Source: Daejeonella sp. H1SJ63 (GTDB taxonomy: Bacteria; Bacteroidota; Bacteroidia; Sphingobacteriales; Sphingobacteriaceae). Taken from it: a DNA stretch of 64,000 bases. The DNA lies in contig NZ_JARKMZ010000007.1 of NCBI RefSeq assembly GCF_029360775.1, forward strand, positions 282,779 to 346,778. The letters run 5' to 3'. A program made the position numbers and the translations under genes. The notes under the pieces are model-generated. The model saw only the letters and a list, made by a program, of their open reading frames with translations, did no database searches and was not told the origin of the DNA. Of this stretch, positions 8,704 to 16,958 are shown one piece after another (position 1 is the first letter of the stretch; each line of letters begins with the position of its first letter).

Positions 8704-9744
8704 TCAGTCAGGATATTGCACAGCATCAACTTCCTTGAGTATGTCCTTCTTTATTATAGGAAGTTTGAACAATAATTGCTTGACCCCCTCTACATTCAGT
8801 CTAGTTGTATTATGAGAATGGTACTCATCAAAATTTGAAACATCTGGCTCACCTTCAGAAAAAAATTGCGCATAATTCAAATCCCTAGTATCAGCGGGAA
8901 TGCGATAATATCCTCCAAGATCCTCGGCTTTAACCATGTCCTCTCTGTTCACTAAGGTCTCATACAGCTTTTCGCCATGTCTGGTTCCAATTATTTGGAT
9001 CTCACTCTTCGCATTGTACAATTCGACCAAAGCCTGAGCAAGATCACTAATTGTTGCTGCAGGTGACTTCTGAACGAAAAGATCTCCTTGTTTAGCGTGT
9101 TCGAAGGCATACAAAACCAAATCAACTGCATCTTCTAAAGTCATCATAAATCTGGTCATATTCCCATCTGTAATGGTCAGTGGCTGCTGTTTTTTAATTT
9201 GATCTATAAAAAGCGGAATAACTGACCCCCTAGATGCCATAACATTACCATAACGAGTGCCACAAAATATAGTTTTAGAATCATCCAGATTCCTAGACTT
9301 AGCTACCATTACTTTTTCCATCATTGCTTTTGACATTCCCATAGCATTGATGGGATATGCTGCCTTATCAGTACTAAGCACAACAACCTTTTTAATTCCA
9401 TTTCTTTCAGCAGCAGTCAGCACGTTATCTGTCCCCAAAATATTTGTCTTAACCGCTTCAAGCGGGAAAAATTCACAGGATGGTACTTGTTTCAAGGCTG
9501 CAGCATGGAAAATATAGTCAACACCTTTTACAGCGGGTTCGACACTTGAAAAATCCCTAACATCTCCTATGTAAAATTTCAACTTTGAATTATTTAATCT
9601 TTTTCGTTGATCATCTTGCTTCTTCTCATCGCGACTAAATATTCTAATCTCCTTAAAATCATCAGAATTGATGAAACGCTGCAAAACTGCGTTACCAAAT
9701 GAACCTGTACCTCCTGTAATTAATAAAACGTTCCCGTTATCCAT
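8704..9744 (-). CDS. fnlA: UDP-GlcNAc 4,6-dehydratase/5-epimerase (FnlA/WbjB/CapE)
   Basis: This is the first committed enzyme of UDP-L-FucNAc synthesis: a soluble inverting dehydratase of 346 residues. The cofactor motif ITGGTGSFGNAV is followed by the signature STDKAAYPINAMGMSK, again with Met in place of the catalytic Tyr (S-M-K triad). RYGNVMASRGSVIP and TRHGEKLYETL are typical of the family. Unlike WbpM it lacks membrane segments. Transcription runs from the upstream GT4 gene with a 40-bp gap. Confidence 0.95.
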   Translation of the reverse strand: MDNGNVLLITGGTGSFGNAVLQRFINSDDFKEIRIFSRDEKKQDDQRKRLNNSKLKFYIGDVRDFSSVEPAVKGVDYIFHAAALKQVPSCEFFPLEAVKTNILGTDNVLTAAERNGIKKVVVLSTDKAAYPINAMGMSKAMMEKVMVAKSRNLDDSKTIFCGTRYGNVMASRGSVIPLFIDQIKKQQPLTITDGNMTRFMMTLEDAVDLVLYAFEHAKQGDLFVQKSPAATISDLAQALVELYNAKSEIQIIGTRHGEKLYETLVNREDMVKAEDLGGYYRIPADTRDLNYAQFFSEGEPDVSNFDEYHSHNTTRLNVEGVKQLLFKLPIIKKDILKEVDAVQYPD

Positions 9745-9784
9745 AGTAAATTGTGTTGTATCTATGACACTTTATATATTTAAA

Positions 9785-10873
9785 TTATTGTCCTAATCTC
9801 ATGGCATTATTCATCCCATTTACATAAGAAGTCGACCGAAATCGCTCCTCGGCAAAAGACCTGTTATGGAAAGCTATCTCTTGTAATTTCTGTTTCACTC
9901 GGATAGAATTTCTAATGGCCTTCTGAATTTCATGAGGTTCTTTTGTCTTTATTTTAAAGCCATTTTGCCCATCGGTAAAAATATCCTGAATACCTCCAAT
10001 TACAGTACAAAGCACCACACAACCTGAAGCATATGCCTCTAAAATTGATATAGGTTGTCCCTCAAAATAGGATGTCGGAAGACAGAAAAGATGTGCCGAT
10101 TTCAGCAAATCCCTTTTTTGTATTCCATGGACGACCCCATGATAATGAATATTCCCAAATCCTCCAATCTTTTCCAAAAAGATATTTTTATGATCTTCAG
10201 ATTCAAAGGTGCCAGCAAAATGCAGAGAAAATTGCATTCGTTCGTCATTGTTCAATGCCACAAAAGCATCTAAGAGTTCATTATAACCTTTGCCATTAAT
10301 CAGATTACTCAAAAACAAAATATTAATCGTCGAAAGGTTATCGAATTTACTCTTCAAATATAAATCATCAATGAAGAAAGAGTCCTCTACAGAATTACTT
10401 ACAATATGTATTTTTTCTTTCGGGATAAATTTGTCAAAAATTTCAATATGTGATTCTCCTAAAACAATAACTCCAGCTAAACGCCTGATAAAGAAAGCAT
10501 TTACTTTCGCTAAAATCATAAACCTATTAAACAGCAATTTCTTAATGCTTCCACCATGTAAATGAATGTAAGTTCGCTGTAGTTTACTGAAACAAATTAA
10601 GTATATAACAATGTCTTTGAGATTTCCGGCGAGGGATTCGGATATTGTTAGATAAACCAAATCGACATTCTTCCTCTTAATCGTAACCTGCCACAAAACC
10701 CGTCCAATTTCAAAAAACCTTTTTACTCCATCTGCTCCTTCTTTGAAATTCCCCTTGGTCAGATTAACAACGGCTACCTCATTAGAAGACTCAATCGAAT
10801 CATAAAAAACTTTTGAGGCTAATGAGTGGCCTGTAATAGGTGGTGGTAGTGGTGCTATAAAAAGTATCTTCAT
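9785..10873 (-). CDS. GT4-family glycosyltransferase
   Basis: A GT-B glycosyltransferase acting at the cytoplasmic membrane face. The N-terminus MKILFIAPLPPPITGHS is the usual GT4 acceptor-side loop. The C-terminal donor site includes SNLINGKGYNELL and PTSYFEGQPISILEAYASG (E-x7-E). I use the ATG at 10871-10873, because the longer frame would start at TTG two codons upstream and adds nothing conserved. It sits between hisF2 and fnlA, so it may transfer FucNAc or its acetamidino derivative. The donor is not proven. Confidence 0.82.
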   Translation of the reverse strand: MKILFIAPLPPPITGHSLASKVFYDSIESSNEVAVVNLTKGNFKEGADGVKRFFEIGRVLWQVTIKRKNVDLVYLTISESLAGNLKDIVIYLICFSKLQRTYIHLHGGSIKKLLFNRFMILAKVNAFFIRRLAGVIVLGESHIEIFDKFIPKEKIHIVSNSVEDSFFIDDLYLKSKFDNLSTINILFLSNLINGKGYNELLDAFVALNNDERMQFSLHFAGTFESEDHKNIFLEKIGGFGNIHYHGVVHGIQKRDLLKSAHLFCLPTSYFEGQPISILEAYASGCVVLCTVIGGIQDIFTDGQNGFKIKTKEPHEIQKAIRNSIRVKQKLQEIAFHNRSFAEERFRSTSYVNGMNNAMRLGQ

Positions 10874-10896
10874 ATCCAACGGCTATCTATTCAAGC

Positions 10897-11673
10897 TCAA
10901 TGAGTATAATTTTCACGTATTAAATAGTCTTTCTCATCACGGCCCGGATAATTTATTAATACGGCCTTATAAATACCTTTGAAAACAAACAAACTACCCG
11001 CTGCTGCTCCAATAATACCATATTTGTTAATCAATTTCCCAATATCTTGTAAACTCCCCGCACCTCCGAGGGTGGTAAGAGGCAAACTAGTTGTGTTTCT
11101 AGCTTTTTCAACCAGGTCAAAATCATATCCTTTCATTGCCCCGTCTTGATCAATCGAATTAATGACTATCTCTCCAGCTCCCAACTCTTCCATTTGCTTT
11201 ATTAGCTGAAATGGATTTTTACCAGTAGCTTTCTTTCCATTGTGGGTGTAAACTTCATATCCCCCAAGGAATTTTTTCTTAACATCAAGAACCACCACAA
11301 CGCTCTGAATGCCCACCTGTTCGGCAATCTGTGCCACTAGATTTGAATTTGAAATTACTGCAGAGCTCAAAGCAACCTTTTCAACGCCAAGACTAAATAT
11401 TTTTTGTGCCTGGGACACTGAATGGATTCCCCCCCCATAACACAATGGCATTCTACATTCTGCAGCAAGGCGTTCGATCATCACATAGTCTGGATCCCTG
11501 TTTTGCACTGATGCATCAATGTCTACCACCATTAATTCATCAACTTGCTTTTCATTAAAAATCCGAACAGCATTAATTGGATCACCTATGTATTTTGGTG
11601 ATTTAAAATTTACTGTTTTGACTAAGCCTTTATCGTGAACCAACAAACAAGGAATTATTCTGGGATTTAACAT
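10897..11673 (-). CDS. hisF2: HisF-like ammonia-using partner of an acetamidino synthesis trio (HisF2)
   Basis: A (beta/alpha)8 barrel of 258 residues in the imidazole-glycerol-phosphate synthase cyclase family, recruited to sugar modification. Visible motifs are NPRIIPCLLV, LMVVDIDAS, CYGGGIHS and VVVLDVKKK. In P. aeruginosa HisH2/HisF2 deliver ammonia for WbpG-type amidotransferases, and the three genes are adjacent here in the order wbpG-hisH2-hisF2. The YGGGI motif is encoded across a run of eight G on the coding strand (C at 11429-11436), striking in this A+T-rich gene. It overlaps hisH2 by 7 bp. Histidine synthesis is unlikely since no other his genes are near. Confidence 0.9.
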   Translation of the reverse strand: MLNPRIIPCLLVHDKGLVKTVNFKSPKYIGDPINAVRIFNEKQVDELMVVDIDASVQNRDPDYVMIERLAAECRMPLCYGGGIHSVSQAQKIFSLGVEKVALSSAVISNSNLVAQIAEQVGIQSVVVVLDVKKKFLGGYEVYTHNGKKATGKNPFQLIKQMEELGAGEIVINSIDQDGAMKGYDFDLVEKARNTTSLPLTTLGGAGSLQDIGKLINKYGIIGAAAGSLFVFKGIYKAVLINYPGRDEKDYLIRENYTH

Positions 11674-12287
11674 TTCAGCTCAGCAAAGTTTCTTAACACC
11701 TGAATTCCATAACTATGGCTTTTTTCGGGATGGCATTGAATTCCATAAATATTCTCATGATTCACAGCACATGTGAAATCCACCCCATATTGAGCGGTAG
11801 CAATACTGTCTTCGGGGTTATCGCACTCAAAGTAATAGGAATGTAGAAAATAAAACCGAGCCCCATCTTGAAGACCCTCGAAGAGTGAACTACCTTTAGT
11901 TGAATAAACATCATTCCAACCCATGTGAGGCAATTGCGTAGTCTGTTTAATGGTTGAAGTATCAAACTTCTTAACTACTCCGTCCAACCATCCTAATCCA
12001 GATAAAACTCCCTCCTCACTTGAGCGTGCAAGCATCTGCATTCCAACACAAATTCCTAGTATCGGTACTTTATCTATGAGAGCCAACTCATCCAATCTTC
12101 TTCTCATTCCAGATTTTTCCAATCTCTCCATTGCATAATCAAACGCGCCTACTCCCGGAAGAATGATTTTTGATACCCCCTGCAATTCCTCGACTTTCTG
12201 AACTATTTTTATTGGTATGTCGAGCTGCTTGTAGATGTTGGTAAATGCCCGAATGTTTCCAACTCCATAATCAATAATTACAATCAT
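11667..12287 (-). CDS. hisH2: HisH-like glutaminase subunit (HisH2)
   Basis: A class I glutamine amidotransferase of 206 residues that releases ammonia from glutamine for its HisF partner. The nucleophile motif is GICVGMQML (Cys near residue 80), and the His-Glu pair appears in GIQCHPEKSH near residue 187. The N-terminus MIVIIDYGVGNI is typical. Its ATG overlaps the end of the wbpG-like gene by 4 bp, so the trio is translationally coupled. Confidence 0.92.
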   Translation of the reverse strand: MIVIIDYGVGNIRAFTNIYKQLDIPIKIVQKVEELQGVSKIILPGVGAFDYAMERLEKSGMRRRLDELALIDKVPILGICVGMQMLARSSEEGVLSGLGWLDGVVKKFDTSTIKQTTQLPHMGWNDVYSTKGSSLFEGLQDGARFYFLHSYYFECDNPEDSIATAQYGVDFTCAVNHENIYGIQCHPEKSHSYGIQVLRNFAELKC

Positions 12288-13426
12288 CTAAAAAATCTCT
12301 TTTCTAATCCCAACAATCTCATAGCCTTAGTACCGAGATTGATTATGGATTTTTTGTTCTTATAGTCTCTGTAAGTCCTATTCCTGCCTTCAAAAATTGA
12401 CTGAAGTTCCGTTACCGTCAAATCTAACTTGTGTGCAATGTACTCAAACTCCTGTCTCAAAAACTGTTCGCTCAACTCTGGTCTGGAAATGCGTTCAATA
12501 GCATCCTCTCTTTTCATTTGCCCAGTCAAAATTAAACTTGAAAAGTGGGCTCTTCTTTTCTGGTAGCCAAACTTTTTAGGTAGCCAATAGTCCTCATAGA
12601 ACCTGGTAAATCGAGATTCATGGTGTTTATGCTGAAATTTTCGCCAACCAAACCGCTTTTCTAAAAATTCCTCAGCCTCCTCTTTGACATATGGAATCAG
12701 ATTTAGGGGCTTGAAAACCTCCATTCCAAGAATATACTTATAATAAATCTTGTAAGCCAAAACATCTACAATCGGAAAAGTCTTCAAAGGATGACTTCCA
12801 TATTTGCTATGTATGTCATCAACCAAAGTTTTATCTATACCTGTGTATCCGCCCCATTCTTCAGGTTCACGGCAACATTCAGTTGAATAATTTGACCCGG
12901 TTAATACATACTTTATTTTATTTTTCCGGGCAAACTTGTAAAGTGCAGAGAAGAAGGCATAATCCTGGGGCAGGTCTTGATCGGCTATTTGAGATTTCAA
13001 GAAAGAAACTTGCAAATCTTTCATTTCTTCCCAATTAATTACTTCAGTATATAAATCAATCCCAAGTCCATCAACTAATTTTTCAATATTACTTACAGCT
13101 TGCTGGGTATTCCATCCAGCATCGACGTGTAATAAAAGAGGCCTTAAACCCATTTTTTCTTTAGCAATATAAGTTGCATAAGAACTGTCTAATCCTCCGC
13201 TTATTCCAATGATACAATCAAAATCCTTACCTATACCTTCTTTTTTGATTTTGTCGGCTACAAGCATTAACTCCCGCTCTCCAGACTCATCTTTATACCA
13301 ATTAGGTAAAATCTCTTCATGAAAATTTCTGCAATAGTCGCACCAGCCCTTTTCATCAAAAGTTATATTGGGATCGGAAGTATCCATTATGCAATTTGTG
13401 CATATTCTATAGGTTCTTTCAGTCAT
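12284..13426 (-). CDS. wbpG: N-acetyl-sugar amidotransferase (WbpG/LfnA/PseA family)
   Basis: A PP-loop ATPase that converts an N-acetyl group on a sugar to an acetamidino group, using ammonia from HisH2/HisF2. The conserved start is MTERTYRICTNCIMDTSD, so I place the start at the ATG 13424-13426. A longer frame to 13480 adds 18 unconserved residues. Cysteines in CTNC and CDYC form the putative zinc site, and IGISGGLDSS (about residues 74-82) is the ATP-binding PP-loop. FucNAc genes lie just downstream, and P. aeruginosa O12 LfnA makes L-FucNAm from L-FucNAc, so L-FucNAm is the likely product. A nonulosonate substrate is the alternative. Confidence 0.9.
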   Translation of the reverse strand: MTERTYRICTNCIMDTSDPNITFDEKGWCDYCRNFHEEILPNWYKDESGERELMLVADKIKKEGIGKDFDCIIGISGGLDSSYATYIAKEKMGLRPLLLHVDAGWNTQQAVSNIEKLVDGLGIDLYTEVINWEEMKDLQVSFLKSQIADQDLPQDYAFFSALYKFARKNKIKYVLTGSNYSTECCREPEEWGGYTGIDKTLVDDIHSKYGSHPLKTFPIVDVLAYKIYYKYILGMEVFKPLNLIPYVKEEAEEFLEKRFGWRKFQHKHHESRFTRFYEDYWLPKKFGYQKRRAHFSSLILTGQMKREDAIERISRPELSEQFLRQEFEYIAHKLDLTVTELQSIFEGRNRTYRDYKNKKSIINLGTKAMRLLGLEKRFFR

Positions 13427-13493
13427 ATTTAATCCAAAAATAGATATATTAACATTATTAGTTAAAAGTATGAATAACAATTTTGGCTAAACT

Positions 13494-14747
13494 TCAAATA
13501 CGATTAATCTTGCTTGTATTCTCATCGAAAATAGGATTTAATATTTTATTCTGACCAAGCATACCTATTAAAAAAGCGAAAATAAATCCTCCATGACTTT
13601 CCTTAAAGGTTTCATGAAACATCCCATAAATAAGCATCCCAACGAAACCCCAAAACAATCCTAAATCCTTTTTATAAAGAAAAACAGATAGCTTAACTAA
13701 TATATATATATATGTCGCCATGCCTAAAATTCCGGTACGGAAAAGGATATCGGTATATTGATTATGAGCTGAACCAGACTGATCTTCAAACATAATCCAT
13801 ACCCCCAAGTATCCGGCACCAGTAAGAGGATTCCTGGATACAAACTCCAAAATCATCTTTAACATATAGATCCGATAACCTTCAGAGCCTTCACTATTTT
13901 CAAGATCCATCTTCTCAACCCCGCCTTCTGCAAAGAATGAAAATAACCGTTCATCAAAAAACTCAAAAATCTGGGGGAAAATAAAACTTAGTATTACCAG
14001 AACAAGAATACAACCCAAAGCTGCAAATATCCATCTAATAATGCCGCTGACCACACCTCGTTTTACCAACTTATAAAAGGTGACAATTCCAAATAGCATC
14101 ATGCTTACTAGCGTAGCTACAATTCCGCTTCTTGAAAAAGTTAGCAAAATTCCAAGTAAAATAATAAAAATACAAACATATTTCAAAAGGTTCCAAACCC
14201 CCTTCCAATTTTGAAATAAGGTAATCCATAAGGCAAATACATAAACGAATCCAAATCTCTGTCCTCCAACTGCATCCTTTGCTGCAAATCCAAGAGCAGC
14301 CCCTCCAACATCCATATAGAATTTTAAAGTGTTCAGAGACAATAAAACTGAAATCACGATTACTGCAAGCTTAAAACTGAGCTCCATTTCCTGGTCAATC
14401 TTTATGAACAAAAAAGAGAACATCGTCATAAAAATCACAAAACTAATAATTCGTCTTGGTAATTGATCCAAATACCAAAATTGATATAACGTTGAAATAA
14501 TTAAAACTAGAAGATATATTAGCATTATTCCCCAAAAGTAGTCATTTGGTATTCTCACCTTACCATAAAGTAATATATATCCTAATGGAAATAACAAAAA
14601 GGTATAATTGGCGCTAATACCCTCTCCTCCGAGTGCAAAAGAGAATTTATAAAGAAATGCCATGAAGAGCACAACCAAAAATAAAATCCTAATATAATTA
14701 GGCTTCGAAATGGTGTGTGAAGGAAAACTTAAATTATCTATAAGCAT
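13494..14747 (-). CDS. wzy: O-antigen polymerase/ligase family membrane protein (Wzy-like)
   Basis: A 417-residue polytopic inner-membrane protein with about eleven hydrophobic segments. The family features are LLTFSRSGIVATL and, in a long periplasmic loop near residue 330, GAGYLGVWIMF followed by SAHNQYTDILFRTG. The AHNQY/DILFRTG region with its His is characteristic of the O-antigen ligase/Wzy superfamily. With one copy in a repeat-unit locus, polymerase is more likely than ligase. A (AT)7 microsatellite (13700-13713) lies in the coding sequence within TYIYILV, a possible slippage site. Confidence 0.82.
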   Translation of the reverse strand: MLIDNLSFPSHTISKPNYIRILFLVVLFMAFLYKFSFALGGEGISANYTFLLFPLGYILLYGKVRIPNDYFWGIMLIYLLVLIISTLYQFWYLDQLPRRIISFVIFMTMFSFLFIKIDQEMELSFKLAVIVISVLLSLNTLKFYMDVGGAALGFAAKDAVGGQRFGFVYVFALWITLFQNWKGVWNLLKYVCIFIILLGILLTFSRSGIVATLVSMMLFGIVTFYKLVKRGVVSGIIRWIFAALGCILVLVILSFIFPQIFEFFDERLFSFFAEGGVEKMDLENSEGSEGYRIYMLKMILEFVSRNPLTGAGYLGVWIMFEDQSGSAHNQYTDILFRTGILGMATYIYILVKLSVFLYKKDLGLFWGFVGMLIYGMFHETFKESHGGFIFAFLIGMLGQNKILNPIFDENTSKINRI

Positions 14748-14789
14748 GACATTGATCTTTTTTACAGCCCGAAATAATTTAGATCATTA

Positions 14790-15566
14790 TCAAATAGAAT
14801 ATATTCTTTTTTGAATACTATAAATAATTTTTTGAAGTAGGTTAAGATCCCTCCAATTATCCGAAACAACCTTTAATGTTCGCTTATATACTTTCTGATT
14901 ATCCACTGTAGACAATTGTTCGGGGTGCAACCTATACCATAGTAGTTTCTTATTCAGGTAATAGATACGATTATTCTGGCTTATCCTAAACCAGAATTCG
15001 TAATCCTCTATAGATCTCAGCAAAGGATCTTCATTGATAAAACCACATGAATTAATAAGTTCCCTTTTAAATAGCACTGATGAATTAATTACGTAGTGTA
15101 ATGAGATTAATAAATATTTTGCTGATAGTAAATTTGAAGATAAAAAAATATTCTTAACAAAGGATGTGAATCGATTTAGAAAAGGAAGATTCTTCATGTT
15201 GATGAAATAAGTGTTTGTGCAACAAAGTGCTACATCTGGATATTTATCTATGATTTCAACTTGCTCCCGCAATTTTGTTTGCTCCCATATATCATCATCA
15301 TCACAAAGAGCAATATATTCTCCAACAGCACGTTTAATACCAAAATTTCTATTTCTAGCTATAATACCATCATTTGGGTTCTGAAAAAATTTTATACGAG
15401 AATCACAGAAGCTTTGCATGAGTCCAACAAAATCATAATTTGAATTATTATCAACGACAATAAGTTCAAAGTCAGTAAATGTTTGATTGATGATGGATTG
15501 TATCGTCTCGCTCAATAATTCACATCTATTGTATGTAGTAACGATTACACTAACTTTTGGCGACAT
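14790..15566 (-). CDS. GT2-family glycosyltransferase
   Basis: A GT-A glycosyltransferase of about 258 residues. The N-terminus MSPKVSVIVTTYNR, then FELIVVDNNS and ALCDDDDIWE (the metal-binding DxD-type motif), are typical of family 2. I use ATG at 15564-15566; a longer frame begins at TTG 15582-15584. Both starts lie within the end of the upstream epimerase gene, so the two genes overlap by about 17-35 bp. As the first transferase after the CDP-sugar genes, it is a candidate for using that CDP-6-deoxyhexose. Confidence 0.83.
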   Translation of the reverse strand: MSPKVSVIVTTYNRCELLSETIQSIINQTFTDFELIVVDNNSNYDFVGLMQSFCDSRIKFFQNPNDGIIARNRNFGIKRAVGEYIALCDDDDIWEQTKLREQVEIIDKYPDVALCCTNTYFINMKNLPFLNRFTSFVKNIFLSSNLLSAKYLLISLHYVINSSVLFKRELINSCGFINEDPLLRSIEDYEFWFRISQNNRIYYLNKKLLWYRLHPEQLSTVDNQKVYKRTLKVVSDNWRDLNLLQKIIYSIQKRIYSI

Positions 15567-16530
15567 AAGTATCTGATTTTTCAAAATATATAAAGAGCCC
15601 TTCTATACCTTCACTTAAGTTAATTAGAGGACAAAAACCGATTTGTTTAAGTTTCCTATTGGCAATGGTATATTTTGAATTTATTTCCGGAGCTGTTTCT
15701 GAAAGCTTATTTGAAGAATAATAAACAGGAATTGATGATCCATATCTGTGTTGGTATACATCTTTGACCAAGTGGGCAATCTCTAACAAGGAATTACTGG
15801 AACCTGAAGACACATGCAATAAAGAATCCCTTAGTTTATTTACAATCACCCTATCTATTGCCTTTGCAATATCCTTTACATGTATAAAATCCTTTACCGG
15901 GGAACCATCTGATTCCAAAACTATTTTTTTTTTATAATATGCAGAGCGGCAAAGATCATTTATTACAAGCCACCAGCAATTATTTTCTTCAAGCACAGGA
16001 GCACCATATCCATTTGATAACCTAAGGCTAACACATTCAGTATTATATCTTCTATTGTAAAACCTTATTAGATCTTCCCCAATAGAATGCGTGAGCGCGT
16101 ATATATTTTCTGGGTCTTTTAAGCTAGTTTCTGAAATAACTTCTGCTTGCAGTTTTCCCAAAACCTGCGTTGTCGATAAGTAAATGAATTTATCAATGCC
16201 TTTTTTACAATATCCGTCTAACAACTGCCATGTACTCAATACATTTACATGATTTACATCTTCAATACTCTTGGTTTCAGAAAGTTTATGATCAAGGGAA
16301 ACTGTATGAACGACAATATCAACATCCATTGAAAGAAGAGTATTTATTATTTCCTGATTTGTTAAATCACCTTGAATAATATCCATTCCTCTTAATGCAG
16401 CTTTACTTTCTGTTGTCAAATTCCTGCAGGATGCTATTACATTGAAACCATTTTGATATAGATATAAAGCCACATTGGCACCTATATAACCATTTGCCCC
16501 AGTAACAAGAACGGTTTTTATCCTTCCCAT
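15550..16530 (-). CDS. NAD-dependent epimerase/reductase of the CDP-sugar branch (atypical active site)
   Basis: A 326-residue extended SDR, cofactor motif VLVTGANGYIGANV at residues 7-20. It probably reduces or epimerises the CDP-4-keto-6-deoxyhexose made by the two upstream enzymes. The expected Tyr-x-x-x-Lys reads IYALTHS, so the catalytic Lys position is His. I checked this from the DNA (TAC GCG CTC ACG CAT). The upstream serine region YLSTTQVLG is intact. The gene also contains a run of ten A on the coding strand (T at 15924-15933) within YKKKIV. Either the enzyme uses a changed mechanism or it is impaired. It overlaps the preceding cupin gene by 13 bp. Confidence 0.78.
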   Translation of the reverse strand: MGRIKTVLVTGANGYIGANVALYLYQNGFNVIASCRNLTTESKAALRGMDIIQGDLTNQEIINTLLSMDVDIVVHTVSLDHKLSETKSIEDVNHVNVLSTWQLLDGYCKKGIDKFIYLSTTQVLGKLQAEVISETSLKDPENIYALTHSIGEDLIRFYNRRYNTECVSLRLSNGYGAPVLEENNCWWLVINDLCRSAYYKKKIVLESDGSPVKDFIHVKDIAKAIDRVIVNKLRDSLLHVSSGSSNSLLEIAHLVKDVYQHRYGSSIPVYYSSNKLSETAPEINSKYTIANRKLKQIGFCPLINLSEGIEGLFIYFEKSDTYVAKS

Positions 16531-16958
16531 TTAAAATCAATATTCAATAGATCCCTATTTTCAGCCTCGTTGGGATCATGTTCAATGCTTGCTATATTTA
16601 GTAACAAATTCCGTTCATCCCCAACCCCCTGAAATGCCATCCAGATCATCGGCGGCACGGTTAATCTTTTATATTGACCTGAACCGATATTGACTTGCCA
16701 AAATTTCATATAACTAGCACTATCGGGCCTTTCATCAAATAACACAAATTTAATCTCTCCAATAGGGACAATTAAATTTAAAACCATTGTTTTATGCCTT
16801 TTCCAGCCTTTAATCTCATCCTTGTGAATTTCAGAAAAATATGCTTCTCCAAAGCCTTTAAAACTGAGGTCACTTTTCCTCAGCGCATGCATAATATTTC
16901 CCTTAGGATGCTCAATAATTTTTAAAAAATTTAAACTTACGCCCTCTATGATGTCCAT
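16518..16958 (-). CDS. Short RmlC-like sugar 3,5-epimerase (cupin)
   Basis: A 146-residue cupin related to dTDP-4-dehydrorhamnose 3,5-epimerase but shorter than RmlC (about 180). FGEAYFSEIHKDEIKGWKRH matches the region where RmlC has its catalytic His, and LTVPPMIWMAFQG matches the IPPGFAHGF region. It lies between the CDP-glucose dehydratase and an SDR, so its substrate is probably CDP-4-keto-6-deoxyglucose. It overlaps the dehydratase by 13 bp and the SDR by 13 bp. One-centre or two-centre epimerisation cannot be told. Confidence 0.8.
   Translation of the reverse strand: MDIIEGVSLNFLKIIEHPKGNIMHALRKSDLSFKGFGEAYFSEIHKDEIKGWKRHKTMVLNLIVPIGEIKFVLFDERPDSASYMKFWQVNIGSGQYKRLTVPPMIWMAFQGVGDERNLLLNIASIEHDPNEAENRDLLNIDFKWEG

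Noticed and set aside
10897-12287. hisF/hisH as histidine biosynthesis genes
   Set aside because: No other his genes are near, and the pair is coupled to a WbpG-type amidotransferase in a sugar locus.
13427-13480. Extra 18 N-terminal residues of the WbpG-like protein
   Set aside because: Hydrophobic, unconserved extension; the family starts at MTERTYRICTNC.
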